A stretch of DNA of 64,000 nucleotides from assembly GCA_020744425.1 (NCBI GenBank), contig JAGMUV010000001.1:2170001-2234000 (forward strand), in the 5' to 3' direction. The notes below the pieces were generated by a model that made no database searches, had not been told where the DNA came from, and saw only the letters and a list, made by a program, of their open reading frames with translations. Below are positions 44,801 to 56,788 of this stretch, in pieces. Source of the DNA: Dactylonectria macrodidyma. Taxonomy: Eukaryota; Ascomycota; Sordariomycetes; Hypocreales; Nectriaceae. A program made the translations under genes and the position numbers. How positions within the stretch are numbered: the first letter of the stretch is position 1; every line of letters starts with the position of its first letter.

Positions 44801-45405
44801 CCATCGGCCTGTTTTTCTCTCTCTGCTTGTCTCCACTTCTGGAAGGAAGATTGAGAAACATCGTCGTCGTAAAGAGCTCGCCCGGCCGTAGCCCCAGGTT
44901 TACCGCCATTGGCAGCGATCTTGTAGATCTTCTGTCGTCCACCAAATAGATTGTTGCCTTCCACCGGTTTGGCACGTCCCATGATGCTGCCCGAGGTTGA
45001 GGCAGCGTCATCCGACTGGTAATCGCTGTTCCGAGCGAAAGGGGCCCGAATCGACTCGACTTCAGCGATATCACTTAGTCCGCCGGTAAAACCAAAGTCC
45101 ATCAATTTTGATTGTCTCTTGGGGTATAGCACACTGTCGTCACTGGCCTTTCCAACCTTAGTGTTAGGGTCATCTTGTTCGCGCAGCATGGAAAACCTTG
45201 CAGACAGGTTGGTCATGAGAAGACTAGTTCTAAAATCATCAGTGGAAGGAAGAGCGGTGGCAAGGTCCAGTTCCGGCTTGGGTTCCTCTTCTTGTGACTT
45301 CTTCTTGCCAAACATTTTGAACGGGCTGGATGACTCGGACTCGACCGATGGTCGGGGGGGAGCAGCCAAGTCATCCTTGGCCTTCCGACCTCGAAAACGT
45401 TTCAT
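41857..45405 (-). CDS. Large intrinsically disordered protein of unknown function, 1182 aa
   Basis: One uninterrupted frame starts at the ATG at 45405 with M-K-R-F-R-G-R-K-A-K. The first ~180 residues look best conserved in style: T-D-D-F-R-T-S-L-L-M, L-S-A-R-F-S-M-L-R-E-Q-D-D-P, and K-A-S-D-D-S-V-L-Y-P-K-R-Q-S-K-L. I recall this start from uncharacterised proteins of filamentous ascomycetes. The rest is Ser, Pro, Arg and Gln rich, with a Q-Q-A-P / Q-N-P-P repeat near 42870-42920 and many S-R-S / G-S-R-S-G-S stretches. There are no membrane segments, no signal peptide and no enzyme motif. A predicted coiled-coil piece with Arg/Glu (A-F-R-Q-A-R-R-E-L-Q-R-M-K-E-L-E) lies near 42950-43000. A scaffold or cortical role would be a guess. 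The 8.8 kb upstream has no recognised gene. Confidence 0.75.
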   Translation of the reverse strand: MKRFRGRKAKDDLAAPPRPSVESESSSPFKMFGKKKSQEEEPKPELDLATALPSTDDFRTSLLMTNLSARFSMLREQDDPNTKVGKASDDSVLYPKRQSKLMDFGFTGGLSDIAEVESIRAPFARNSDYQSDDAASTSGSIMGRAKPVEGNNLFGGRQKIYKIAANGGKPGATAGRALYDDDVSQSSFQKWRQAEREKQADGLGPSDSMEPEAPRPDSPPQSEYHRRRETSSTTSSVPSAARYSTAATSTTSSQPTPSVKEWQSATAAANPTPPVERSVTRTRRLYEQGLTQDLHNQQTSALSRIDTLSRQRNFGTRTPDLTPTVPSPSSATFSDRFASQRSILNKASAPNLRSFSPPTTGSSPMDTQNKFPPFEERAPFGATPPLSPPISETGETQSLSFQFSDRNKPAAASGPSKVSHYDESRYAQRQIQLQGGRETPSNLVRAESNASVPTTRSRSSSTHRGPFEKHDSATFKAKPAVQEEPQTSTFFDDDDDEDQPTRASYPRSDVLQAPPQVTVERPADHEHPAFRSSALPTPLILEDKSRDKSESPEDSPTLGPASGGLSGMVRAHLRQDSNASSIYGNAPNETDLASRFPPERNDVQSFHSTTSKSNPWDSIERGFEMSMDNDLPSPTSNKSPMDAPERGHEVAPSAHDSKIDPDQDKEETDDFARHLADGARRVRERLTSYVESDSGSLVPTPPPVSELPPPPRPNALGILKSKPSRGSLVDRARGDRENPSQTKAKKLLGLGASSPIPSAPLPSSLEANEEQARKEQSERNEPTGDEERPSIDRENVHAGLKAFRQARRELQRMKELETQARYQSPQGAPQQVPQLSQQAPQQAPQNPPQNPPQSRDRAPSMRGPGSRQQSQERRPPPVTYNRMPSEEARNGSGSRSGSRAPSERDRSGSETSSGGRSGSRPARLRNGSVPREDYHAPLGSPSGSNGIPRQGQMMRSPHLPGPPYSNGNASPGRFNRLGEPSPNLAPQPSYGYDHGQPSPISPLNGGQPPFGPGPKSPRPHHAQGKAEQDLSTRRVMRSRDASDPPMVSPAPHDLVAQRDGPRGAQGPHNGNIVAPPLPPINPRRKTNIMADYVRRSDDGPSNGGRMAMGPGIGEEGRGNWAQFAPSDDEGPATYRQRLRKATSEANGMNSRARSLRNSPPHPMAPPPLPSSMTGNGLPGGMI

Positions 45406-48400
45406 AGTGATGGTATTGGTGCCCGGGAGGCAGTGCTTAAGTGCCTCTCGTGCTTGGAGGTCGATTTCGGGGAGTATTCACAATTCGTTCGTTACTTCAT
45501 CCCAGGATGCAGCAAACCTAAAATCCGATGCGGACCAAGTTCGTTTCGTCGAACTACAACACGTTTCGCGTCAGTCAATATTTGTGATCAACTAGCCTTT
45601 CAAAGTCTCGAGTGCTAGTAGATGGCCTTGTGGCCTCGTCGAAAACAACTCGATCGGTGAAAGACACGAGGTCAACGTCCCAAAGATGGCGTTTGTGAAG
45701 CGCGGGTAGCACTCATGAACGATCCTTCAATTGTCTTCCACTCTCTGTTATTGGGTAAAGACGATTTCCGTACCTGAATGTATTCTTGGCCAGTATTCAA
45801 GTTGATTCCGCAAGGGCTGTTGGTCTGTAGTACTCAGGTCGGCATCAAAGCTGTGCACTCGTCGGTGGCAGTTGATGAGAGCACGTATGGAAGGCAGAGC
45901 AGGCGTAACGAGAGACTTGTGCTTGAGGGGACGAGCGGCGGTAGATAAGGGTCGTCTTCGAAGGGACTCGTGTAGCACGGGTGGTTGCTGTTCCTGTTCT
46001 CTACGGGTCGGGGTCGGGAAGCTGCAGGAGAACTACCTATGCAGGAGACACGAACGGTGGGCGGGCGAAGGTAACAAGTCGGGGCGAAATCCCAAACTGG
46101 GAAGAAATGCAGCTGGTCTGGCGGACAAGAAGCGTGTCTCAGAATCGAGGGGCAAGGAACAAAGCAATGTCGAGGAACGGGCTTGCTTGCTGGAGTGCGG
46201 GTCGAAAGGGAGAGAAAGGACAGTAATAAGGGTGAGATGAAGAGAAAGTAACGAGAGAGAGGCAGATAGACACGAAGAGAATCGGTCTAGGCTGGCTGGC
46301 GGCGAAGGCTTTTCGGACAGAGTCTGGCTGGACGAAGACACAGGTGACTTCACGAGGAGAAAGGAAGGAGAAAACCAGAATCTGAATCAAGCCCTTGGGA
46401 CGAAGACTGGAGACGGAGACTGAATGCTACTGCTGACCAGTGACTGGTGACAATAAGGAAAAAGAGGAGAGACACCAGCAAAAGAATGGAACGGGGCCGC
46501 AGAGCAGACCCCGGCTAGTCCAACTAAAAACCGTCCAGGGTTTCAACGGGATGAGAAATTGGCGACGATGATGAAGGGGGAATTGGGTTGACAAGGCCAC
46601 TAGGAGACTAGGAGAGGGCGCTATGGAACCTGGAAGTGAGAAGCAGACGACGGAGGACAGGGTTGAGGAGGGTGGTTTGCAATGAGGATACAGGGGGCGT
46701 GCGTGGGCTACAGGGGTCCAGTCCGCTAATTCCCAGCAGGGACTAGGGCGGTACATGGGTCAGCGGGACGTCTCTCCCTGTTTTCAGTGTTTCCTGCCCT
46801 TTTTTCTCCTGGCGCTGGTACAGATGCCTCAGGCCAGGTAACCCATACCTTGCGTTCCCTACATGCCTTGCCGCAGATAAAGTACCGGGTACTGAGAGAA
46901 GAGTACCGAGCCTCTACGATCCGTCGGATTGCCTGTGGTAGCTGTCTGGAAGACAACGGCCACACCATGGAGGTGTTACCCGCGGATGGTCAATGAGACG
47001 GGCGCCAGGTGAGTGCAACTGCCAACGATTGGTGACTGCTCATCCGCTGTGTTATAATATACTTTTTCCCCTCACAGCTGCTCTTTGTCATCCTGTTTGA
47101 TTGTACCATCCCTCGGACGTCTAGCTGCACTCCTCACGTCCCATCCTCCCTTTTCCACCACTCGGACATCCGTGATTTGCGGATGGGACGATGGGTCATG
47201 GCGGACAGGGATTTTCTCACTGAGCACAAGAGAGAAAAAAACCACTCCAGCGGATGGGATGGGATGAACGGTGCAGCTGCCGGCTCCTCTAGCTGCGGGG
47301 ACGGTGGGGGCGTGACGCTACCACCGCGCAGGTAATCTGGACGTACCTGTCCTGGGTAGGTACGTATTCGGCTGGAAGGGCCTCCAGGGCTGGAGTGAGG
47401 AAAGGAAGCCCAGTGGCTCACTGGTTGCTGATGGTGTGGCAAGGGAGGACGACAGCTGCTGGCCCTGGCTGCTTCACTGCGCACTCACTGCGCCGTTCAG
47501 TGGGCTCTAGTGGACGACAAGAGACGCCTCAGGCGCTCCGGGGGACTCGTGGTGGCTTATCCAGGGACACACCCCGAGTTCGCTTCCAGTGTGTCGTCAG
47601 CAGTCAGCACCACTCACAGACCTTCACCCCACTCTGGAGCACTGAGCTGGCTGTTGGAATTTGGCCCATTCGCACTGTTATGCTGTGCACGTCTAGGCCA
47701 TGCATCTAAACTCAAGACCATAGATAAGAAGGATGATCCTCCTCTGTCCGTGGAGGTATGTTGACACCGGAAGGCTTCTATCCATTCAGGGATCTAGGTG
47801 TACGTCGTCAGAGGCGAGACGTTACCAGAGGCACAACAGAGACGACGCGGGCTCTCCCACTTGTCGCGCCCGCGTCTGAGATGCAGTCCGAGGGCGTGTG
47901 AGGCCCAGGGGAACCCCAGAGCTTCAGGGGCGGCGGACAGGAAGCCTCATGATCTCACTCGTCGCTCTTCCACTGTCTCTCCGGGCCGCTGTCAGTCAAT
48001 CGCAGTTGAGCAACGCCATCAGGTGGCAAAGCACCGCTTCGATGCGAGTCTCCATTCAAGTCTCAACCACCCAAGACATAATAGACATCCTTGGCTGTGA
48101 GCCAACATTTTGCCGCTTACTGCAGTGCCTACTCACCTATCAGGCATCCCGTTTTCACCACTCTCATCTTCCACAGATCATCTGGAGGGACAACCACATA
48201 GTTTGTAACAACAAACTCACTCATGCCAGAAAGGAACCATCACTTGGCTGGGGAACAGACATAGCAAACCCAGGATCATTGACAAGCTCATGGGGATGAG
48301 AGTTGTGACCACCAGCGCTTGACAAAACGATACTTCATCGGAAGTACAGACTATTTGTTCCGCCACCTCAAATACATTAGACCAAAAGCCATAAACAACG

Positions 48401-51400
48401 TCGTTGCTGCTGCGACGGATCTGAAGCGTGGACTGAATCTCTGAAGCACCTGAGACAACAACCATCAAAGTCACCAATTGTGTATGTTGAGGTGGGACGT
48501 GCAGTTTCTAGCCACATTTTTGTCTTATCTAGGATCTCCCGCTCCATATCTCATCGTCATATTGCCCTCCCGCTACATGGCGTCTCGCCGCCTCGTGGAG
48601 AAACCGGCCAATGTTGACTGGGAAGATCTGGAGAGATCTTCGAAAAGGGAGATGGCTAATGGAGGCAGCTAGCAAGCTGGGATGAGTTTTGCGCGTATTG
48701 CAAGCCAAATCTCGAGCAGCAACCGTTGGAACGGTTACTGCAAGGGAGACGTTTGGCCACATTTTGAGCCCTGTCATCCGCCCTTTAGCGCATCGCCGGA
48801 TGCCTTTCCTAGCGCACCGTCAATGCTGCGAGGAGTGTCCTGGTGCGGTGGGAGCAAACTCTAACCTCGAATGAGACGGAGGGTGAGTTTCTTGCGTCTG
48901 AGGAGGGTTTGACGAATCGTAAGAGTGCATGCAAAGGCCTGCTCTCTGAGCATGTGGAGTGTGTGTGTGTGTGTGTGTGTGCCCGCTGAGACCTTGGGTC
49001 GATCAGTGTAAATTGAATTCAATGATTCGCACAAAGCTCTCCTCCGCACCCGTACAGACCTCATCTCAGGGGGTGGGCTGCGGCGAGGGTAGAAGCACAA
49101 ATGTATGATTGCCCGGTGGCACTGCGTCATCAAAAAGTAATCTATGTATTGCAAGAACCTGGCGCGCGTGCAGCGCCGTCATGTTCTAAGCAGCCTTCCC
49201 GAGCCCGGGAGAGGCGTTGAGGTTCATGAGCATCCCTTCCCGTCGTCGGCTGTTCGCTGCAGCTTCGCACTGACAATATCTGCCCATCTCTCCCTCTCTC
49301 CATCTCTCCATCCGCCAAAAGTCCTCGTCTATCATCCAATCTATTCAATCACTCTGGTGAGCCCCTATTTCGCAGAATTCCTACCTCGCCCCTCCCCCTC
49401 AAGCCCCCTACTCCTCTTCACCCATCCCCTATGTAGATTTGGCGCCCTCTGGACCTGATAAAAGCATCGCCGACCAACCAGTCCAGCCCGTTAGCCAACC
49501 AGCCTCGCTATCTCCTGCTCTACGCATCGCATCTAAAACTTAACGTCATCTTGACGTTCCCGCCATCGCCACTGACTGCTGGCCTCTGTTCGCCACCGCG
49601 CATCGGCCCCCGTCTTCCAACAGCAATGGTCCCTGTCTGTGTCCCCCGCTTGATGCGGCTCACGGACGAGTGAGGTTCGGAATCTCATCGTCTCAACCCT
49701 CATTCGCTCCCTTTTTTATTTTCCATGTTTGCATTTTGCCATCTGGGTCTTGATTTCAGCTCCGTAGTAACGACAGCGGCACAGTCCGCATGAGTGTACC
49801 AACACAGAGAAATGTAGTACGTAAGATCCCCCGCATCTTCCAAGATCATCAGTTTGAACCAACCAATGCTCCCTAGAGTTTGTCTTTTGTTTCTTTTTCC
49901 TAGCAACTTCAAACGCCGAGCTGAGAAGCTACGGCTCCTGCGACGTGGGCCTTTTCCAGGGCGCCGATCACTGCATTTTTCGGTGCAAGGCCCTGTGAGT
50001 ACCTGGTGGTTCCAGATCGACATGGCGCACATAGCCCAAATCATTCTCCACAGGTAGGTTCTGTACTGTAGTACATCAGCGACAAGTCAGCGACACTGAG
50101 ACAGAATAGGACTTGGCAACTTTGCTTAGTTGCTGGCTTTGGTTCACATCCGAGACAAGATCCTCACACACATTACCTAGGCACAACAATCTAATGGGGT
50201 GACCCTACCAATACGATATTGTTCCGTTGTGTCTCTCGAGACAAAAGCAGGAATTGTCGTTGGCGTTGGATTGGTCCCAAAGTTGCACCGCGGTGTAGCA
50301 TTCTTCCCAGCCTATTCGACAAACTCGTGTCTACCAATAGTCACCGTAATTATTGCCGCCGGTGTTGTGTTCCTCTACTTCCTCTACCACCTGCCGCATG
50401 TCTACTTGGTCACAACTCTCCACAACTCCGACCTTGTCCTGCTGAAAGGGTGTCCCCCATGCAGACCCCTATCCACCACTAGAGCTAGGCGCATGTTGCC
50501 CACAAATGGTGAATGAGCCCAGATCACTCACTGAACACGGAGAAAACGTCAAATGCAGCCCCTCTCTGAGCCCTTTGAACTTCACTCCGCCCAGTACACG
50601 CCGCGCGTTCTCAGTGGCCAAAACATACGTAGTAGACACGAAATTCCTCCAGGGGTGCGAGATATGACAAGAGCAGGTAAGTAGGTACGTACGTGAGGTA
50701 CAAGGCGGTCATATGGCGTCTATCTCGATTTTCACCATGCCACCACGACCACTGAACATTCGTTCAAGCTATGCCACTTCCTCACTGCCTCTGCCACACT
50801 TTGTCTTCTCTGGCTGTCAGGGCATTTGGAAGACTCACTGTAGCGCGGCAAACGGTCGACCCCGGCTCTTGAATGTGCCTCCCATTGCACGGCCTTGTTT
50901 CCTCACCCGCTCCCTGTCACGACCAAGACATGCCCCTCTGCGGCATCTCAACTGGGACTTCCGAGAGCCAATCAGGAGCCTGTGCCTGGCGCTTTTCCTC
51001 TTAGGCGGTAGCCGGCCCCTGAACCACATTTTAGCTGCAGCTAGTGGAGGGGGGGTGAAGGGGAGTAGGGGGCGTCATTAGCTCCTTCCCTCCCATGGTT
51101 ACCGCACCCGGCCCTGACTGGCTTGGCGTGCTTTCCAGGTTGGGGAAGGGAAAGGAAGGAACGACAGTGGGTGACATCGTGAAATCGGATCTGCCACAGT
51201 CTTGCCCATCTCCCACCCGTCGTCCACCAGATTGTCAACTACCACTACGACTATGCATATTTGCCTTATCACGCGCCATTCGATGCTCACTTTTGATGGT
51301 TGACTACAGCTTCGATTCCCTATGTACACTCGTTACTCATGGGCACTCTTCTGGCTAGCAGCCCGCCGTTGTGGCGCTGTGCTCTATTAAGACGCTAATC

Positions 51401-54202
51401 CTCGGTTCTGCCCCAAAAATTTGTCCACTTCACCAAGCGACGCTGTGGTTTTCCTTTTGGCTAATTTTTTACTTCTTCTTCATTTTCCGTCCTCACTCGC
51501 ACGCACTACGTAATACTCCGCTTTGTCTTGGACTCGACCCTGGGGCTTACTTCTAGGTACCTACTCCGTACGTACGAAGTATGTGCGTGGTCAAGTTCCT
51601 TCTCGCCTTCACGTCGGGCTGGAACATGCCCTGGTGATGCCCCCGGCTCTCACCCAACTCGCCGGGACCGCGTGGCGGATCGCCTCGCATCAGCCGACAT
51701 GATGATGGGCGCCCTCGCCCCTGTCAAAGCTAAGTCACCACTTTGCAAGAGGCTTGCTGAAGCATGCCTGACAGAAGGCTGGTAATCGCCGCAATAGCTA
51801 GTTCCAGCCTGCTTCCTCACGGCTCAATTTCCCATCTACCCCAGTCTCCAGGCCACCATTTCCTCACCAAAGCCTCTACGTGGTCCCGACTCTCCGGTGG
51901 TGACGGTGCAAATCATCTTACACAGATGGGTTCTTCATATGCCCAGCGCCGTGTTCGCACCATGGTCCAAGGGGGCTTTTAACATGTCAGTCCGTCACCA
52001 TTCTGGGACGCCGGTGCCAGGTCGCGGCTTGTCTCGTCTGGCGCCTTGATCGATCTGTTTGAGCCTCAACAAATAGCATAACACCATCATATCCCTTTGG
52101 GTATGCTTGGTTGCGCCTGCTCATCTCTGGTCGAGGAGTTCACGACACATTGGTCCTCATCTGCTCTGTCCGTGGTTCCAGGCCCCGCCACACCGTTGAG
52201 AAGTGTATTGGTGAGACTGCCAGGCGTCCTGGCAATCATCAATTTCCCGGGCTTTCCGTCATCGAATTTTCGACACCAAGGCACGCCATCGACATCGACC
52301 AGCATCCCTCAGTGCTCATAGCCTTTCTTCCCAAAGCAAGCTCTGCCTTGTTTGTGCCCTCAGCCCTCTGGCAGCCGGCCTGTTGCGATCGTCGACCCGG
52401 CACGCTGGCTCCCACCCCCCTCCCCTGCAAGCACTTATCGGGCTGCATGACCACCAATCTCCGCTTCAACCATCCATCTTCGAGATGACCTCGTGATCCG
52501 TCACCAGCCTTGGAACAAAGGCAAACCGACCGCGGAGCTATCTGTCCCATTATGTTACATGGTACTCAGTTACAGCTGACGACTTCCACCGCCCCTCGCT
52601 ATCCTGCAGGTATTTGCTCGTCGACGTCACTTGTATCTTTCAGTCCAAGCTAAGAGTCCGCCCACCATTAACTTTCCGGTGCAGCAAGCCACCCGCCTTA
52701 TTAATCTCACTAAGTATCGACGCGGGGTCAACCACAAGACAATTTGCTATCAGTAAACAATCAACCCAGAACACGCGACGCGATGCGGGGTCAAGAGATT
52801 ACGTCTTTCTACCTATCAATGGTGTCGTATCATTTTGTGCTGGGTGGAATGGACATTCGAAAACAGTGTTGCAATGTCTTGCCTCGGCTTTCCGGACCCA
52901 GATTAGCAGCTCAACCGGTCAAGAGCGCGAACATTTTTCCTTGGATTAAACTTGGTAAAGAGTGCTCGGTTAAGAGTCCTGTCCCCACGGTAACTCTGTC
53001 CAGACCGACCTTCAATTTCCCTAATTACCACTTCTAAAGTCACATTCTTCCCCACGGGCAAGAGTGTCATGCAGCAGCTCGCTGTCTGCTTTGAGTGCTC
53101 TTCACTAGCGATCTTGCTTCAGATGTCCCTTGCCGAGGCTAAGTTCAACATCAGACATACCGCCACCCAGGCTCAGTTGTCGCAATTTACTACCACATCA
53201 TTAATCACCTACAACCACTCTTCTCAGCGATACTATCACAAGACACGGCAACTTCAGAGTCATCCCGCGTCTCCCGTACGGGTCAAATAGTGATCGACGC
53301 CTGGTAAAGGGTTTGAGAATGGATATGTCGATCGATTAACCACGGTCGTGGATGATGCGTAGATAGGATGTGTGTGTGATCCACGCAGATCTGGCGATGA
53401 GTCAATCGCTTGACGATGGGATGTATGTGTATTGATGGAACCTCGACCCTTGCATCCGATCCCAAGGCCGATAGTGACCTCGGAAGAAGATGGTTCTCAC
53501 ATTTGCCCACCAATTTGTGGATCACCCTTGCTATGTGGCTGCAGCTATTGACTCCAGCCATGGCTCCACGGCGGAGAAGCATGCGGAGTGACCGCCTTGA
53601 TTCATTTCATCCAAAGCTTTTCACGGCGAGAAGTGGCGTGATATTTCATCCGGTGAGAAAAGATCCCCGCAAGGATCTGGCAGGGCATAACTCTGATATC
53701 ATACCATCTGGAAACCAAATTTAGCGTTATTGAGCGACCTGAATCTGGCAATACCATTGCGGCTAATCAATTGTTCATTTAGTACGGAGTATCGCCCCAT
53801 GGGTGTTGATGGTGAGTATCTACTAAGGATGGGGGGAGCCTGTCTGTAGTCACTGCACAAGACTATCAGCTTTGCATCGATCTGCGATACCCCTTCTCAG
53901 TCAGACCTGGGATGCTCAAGTGCCTAGTAATGAAATGCTTGGTTGGGTGTGATTGTACCGAACTATATTTGACAAACTCCCTGTTGTACACCCAGGTTCA
54001 ACGTCATGTACCCAAATAATACCCATGACGCCGTATCAAACCCCATGTCGCAAACTTGAGACCAAACATGCTTAGCATATATAAACTCGCCACCTTGACT
54101 GCATCTAGGTATGCTGTAATTGGGGCTTTTCCTTTACCCGTTGAGTTTCAATCCAAAGCCTAGCGGAGCACGCCTACTCTAGCCCGAGATCAAAAGCGAG
54201 AA
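45406..54202. other. 8.8 kb region without recognised gene
   Basis: This is the longest gene-free part after the array region. The first kilobase is the promoter side of the disordered-protein gene. I found no domain, membrane protein or splice-consistent frame. It contains a GT microsatellite (48960-48981), GTACGTAC near 50686 and 51568, an inverted pair ACGTACC/GGTACGT at 47341-47366, and TACGGAGTA-type motifs near 51561 and 53782. Unannotated non-coding RNA or a fast-evolving small gene cannot be excluded. Confidence 0.5.
48960..48981. repeat. GT dinucleotide microsatellite
   Basis: About ten uninterrupted GT units in non-coding DNA, likely length-polymorphic between strains. Confidence 0.9.
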
Positions 54203-55380
54203 CTATTTGCTGCTCTCCACGTCAATGCGACCAAGGGGAATGTCCTCTTTAGTGGCATCAGCAAGACGCCCAAATCGTGGCAGTGTCTCCTTGGGCTCCG
54301 AACAGTGTTTGTCGCTGAGGGCCATCCCGGGGTGGCCAAGATTCAAGAGTAGAACCGCGACACACATCGTCCTGCAGAGTGTCAGCACAAAACAGCCTAG
54401 CTTTAGAACTGAATGAGGTTATTCAACACTTACACAGACTCGAGCCCAATGAACAAACCCTCGTTGCGGAAAGTCTCGCTAAAGTATCCTTGTCCGAGCT
54501 CGACGATGCGGTACACGCATCGGATCAGGATGATGACGGTTGATGCAAAGAGGAATCCGAGGAATGTGTTCATGGTATTGTTGAGACGGTACCGACTCCG
54601 CGAGCGCGCTACCCTGGTGATGTAGTCTACGAATAAGGCGAGAAAAACAGCGAGTGTGATGACTTGGAAGACTAGGCCGGAGAGGGAGATATTCTCGCCC
54701 AGTTCGATGGAGGCCTGATCCGTCCCCGAGCACGACTTGGAGCCGCCAAGAGCTTGCAGGATTAGTGAAACGGCATCGCATGGAATAAAGACCCAGTAGA
54801 AAACTCGGCGATCGAAGCGAGAGATGGTCGGATCAATGAACTCGACACTTTGGCGGGCAGTATGTTAGCGGATGTTCTCTTTGAATAAGGGCAACGACGG
54901 GGAGTGTCATGGTAGGGGCTCATGAAGCGTACACTTCCGAGAGAATAACATAAATAGCCGAGCAAAAGAAGATGGGAGCGATAGTTATGAGAACTATGAG
55001 AATGTTAGCTAGTCACTTCTCTTGTCGCCCCTAGCTCTGCTCTTCAGCATCCGTCGGTGAATCGTGAGAGGTTCGCACGTACTAATCTGCAAGAGAAACC
55101 AGCCAAATTCAAATGGGTCGCTGTGAATCACGAGGCGGCCGACATATCCAACAATCTCCAGCATACACCCCATCACCATGCTATACATGAATACCCACGT
55201 CCCCGTCCGCATGCCTTGATACACGTGCAGGGCCATCGACAAGCTGAACACAAGCATGGTGGTGATGGTCGAGGGTTGGTTGGGCTGGTATCGCAGCAGA
55301 CTAGCCTCCAATGGACAAATGTCGAGAGTGCAGTTGGCATTGGGACCGAAGGGAATGTTGCCGTTGGGAAGGGTAGTCAT
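54203..55380 (-). CDS. RTA1-family seven-helix membrane protein, 313 aa
   Basis: Four exons: 55083-55380, 54933-54993, 54434-54847 and 54203-54371. Introns 54994-55082, 54848-54932 and 54372-54433 are GT..AG and preserve the frame. After a short polar N-terminus (with L-L-R-Y-Q-P-N-Q-P-S just before the first helix, as in the family) there are about seven hydrophobic segments. Family marks are M-L-E-I-V-G-Y-V-G-R, A-P-I-F-F-C-S-A-I-Y-V-I-L, and R-C-V-Y-R-I-V-E-L near the sixth helix, then L-L-N-L-G-H-P-G at the end of the last helix. RTA1-type proteins (yeast Rta1, Rsb1, Pug1) act at the plasma membrane in lipid or sphingoid-base handling and 7-aminocholesterol resistance. The substrate here is unknown. 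The length matches the family. Confidence 0.85.
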
Positions 55381-56107
55381 GGTGCCAGTAGCTGATGTCA
55401 GTATTCGTTTCAGGTCGTCGATGTGCCGCTCAAGCAGAAAGGGTGCAAGGGCTCGACCCTTTCAGTGCGCTGTTTGTCGTGAATGGAATGGTGAGTAGCC
55501 GGTTCTGTTGTGCAAAAGGATGGCAGTGCATATGGGTGCGGTCATAGATGTCAATATATATGTCCCAGCAGGTCTCCCAGATGCCTGGGGCCCTTGCTGA
55601 CCCTCAGATTCGATGCCATGCCAATATTACACCGTAGGCTATCAACACACGATGCGAGTTTAAAAGCCAGGCCGCCCAAAGGCTATCATGCATAGCTATA
55701 TGCACCATGATGGGCGACTCCTAAGTCGGACGGGGAATGACGTGTGCATGGAGACAGAGGACACAAAGGCGTCTTGGTGAAATCCGAGCAAAGGACAGCT
55801 TCCCTTGACTTCCCCTCACAGTTTTATGAGAGCGAGACGGTCGCGATGATCATTCACCAGGCCCGGACCGGAGAAGGCATCGGTCCATATGCTCTGTCTG
55901 GTATTTGGAAAGGAATAAGTGGTAAGCATCTTTCTTTGAAATACCGCTTAGACCTCAGACAGGTGCTAATGGTGTTGGAGTAAGACGCTCCAACATACTT
56001 GGCTCGGGAGTATAGGGTAAATGAGTCTCCGAGTGTCGGCAGGCTTCCTTTTGGCTATTCACGCGGACCTTGTCGCATTTTAAAATTGATGTCCGCAGAA
56101 GATCGAC
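55381..56107. other. 727 bp intergenic region, nothing recognised
   Basis: This lies between two minus-strand genes: the promoter side of the RTA1-type gene on the left and the 3' side of the next gene on the right. The small open frame at 55744-55983 plus shows no family signal. Confidence 0.5.
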
Positions 56108-56788
56108 CTATGACACTGCGAGAGATGGGAAGTTCCTTTCTGCAATGGGCTTGCTTTGGACAATCCTAAAAGCAGAATGGAAAGTTCCAACGTAGACCCT
56201 GACGATGATCTTCTTTAGTGAAGGAATGGCTCTCAATTGCGAATCGATACGTGGCAAACCCTCTCGAACCAACTGCGAGATGTCCTTGTTTGCCTCGGTC
56301 AGTAACTTGGAATTTTGCCTGTGAACAAAAGTTTCCAGTGTTGTTAGGCTGGTGCAATTTGCTTGAAGGAGCCTCAGACTCTGCAGGTCATCTTCCCTAA
56401 TCTTGACCTCCCTGGGTTGGCCATCCGTACCCTCTATGACCGGGAAGTTGATAGAGAGGTGGGATAAATGGTCTACGCTTACAGATCCGATGCCGTCCAG
56501 GAAGGACCGTAGGAGGCCGACTTGTTGTGGTGTCTCATCCACCAGTACGAATCGGTTCATACCATAGAGCACCGCCCTTGCCTCGTTGCATACCTGCTGG
56601 CTGACATGCAGTAATGCAAGCCACTGCGTAGGTCTGTCAGGCGCGAACGTCTCCACACGAGATCTCTTCTCTTGAAAAAGATAGATTGGGTGCCGCACCA
56701 CAAGCACACGTTGGTAGATATCTGAGCGGATCCCTTCGGGCAGGTCAAAAATGCTAGTCGCACGCGGCGTCGCTGGGCGTGATGCCAT
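56108..56788 (-). CDS. Small fungal-specific protein, F-box/2EXR-like N-terminal motif, 226 aa
   Basis: A single exon. I use the ATG at 56788 (M-A-S-R-P-A-T-P) because the motif S-I-F-D-L-P-E-G-I-R-S-D-I-Y-Q-R-V-L follows at once. The frame stays open to 57064, so a start at the ATG at 57019 is possible and would add ~77 residues. The L-P-x-x-I-R-x-x-I-Y start, followed by L-L-H-V-S-Q-Q-V-C-N-E-A-R-A-V-L-Y-G-M-N-R-F, is shared by a large set of uncharacterised ascomycete proteins often labelled F-box or 2EXR-like. No other domain or membrane segment is seen. It is divergent from the NLR gene across ~1.6 kb. Function unknown. Confidence 0.65.
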   Translation of the reverse strand: MASRPATPRATSIFDLPEGIRSDIYQRVLVVRHPIYLFQEKRSRVETFAPDRPTQWLALLHVSQQVCNEARAVLYGMNRFVLVDETPQQVGLLRSFLDGIGSVSVDHLSHLSINFPVIEGTDGQPREVKIREDDLQSLRLLQANCTSLTTLETFVHRQNSKLLTEANKDISQLVREGLPRIDSQLRAIPSLKKIIVRVYVGTFHSAFRIVQSKPIAERNFPSLAVS

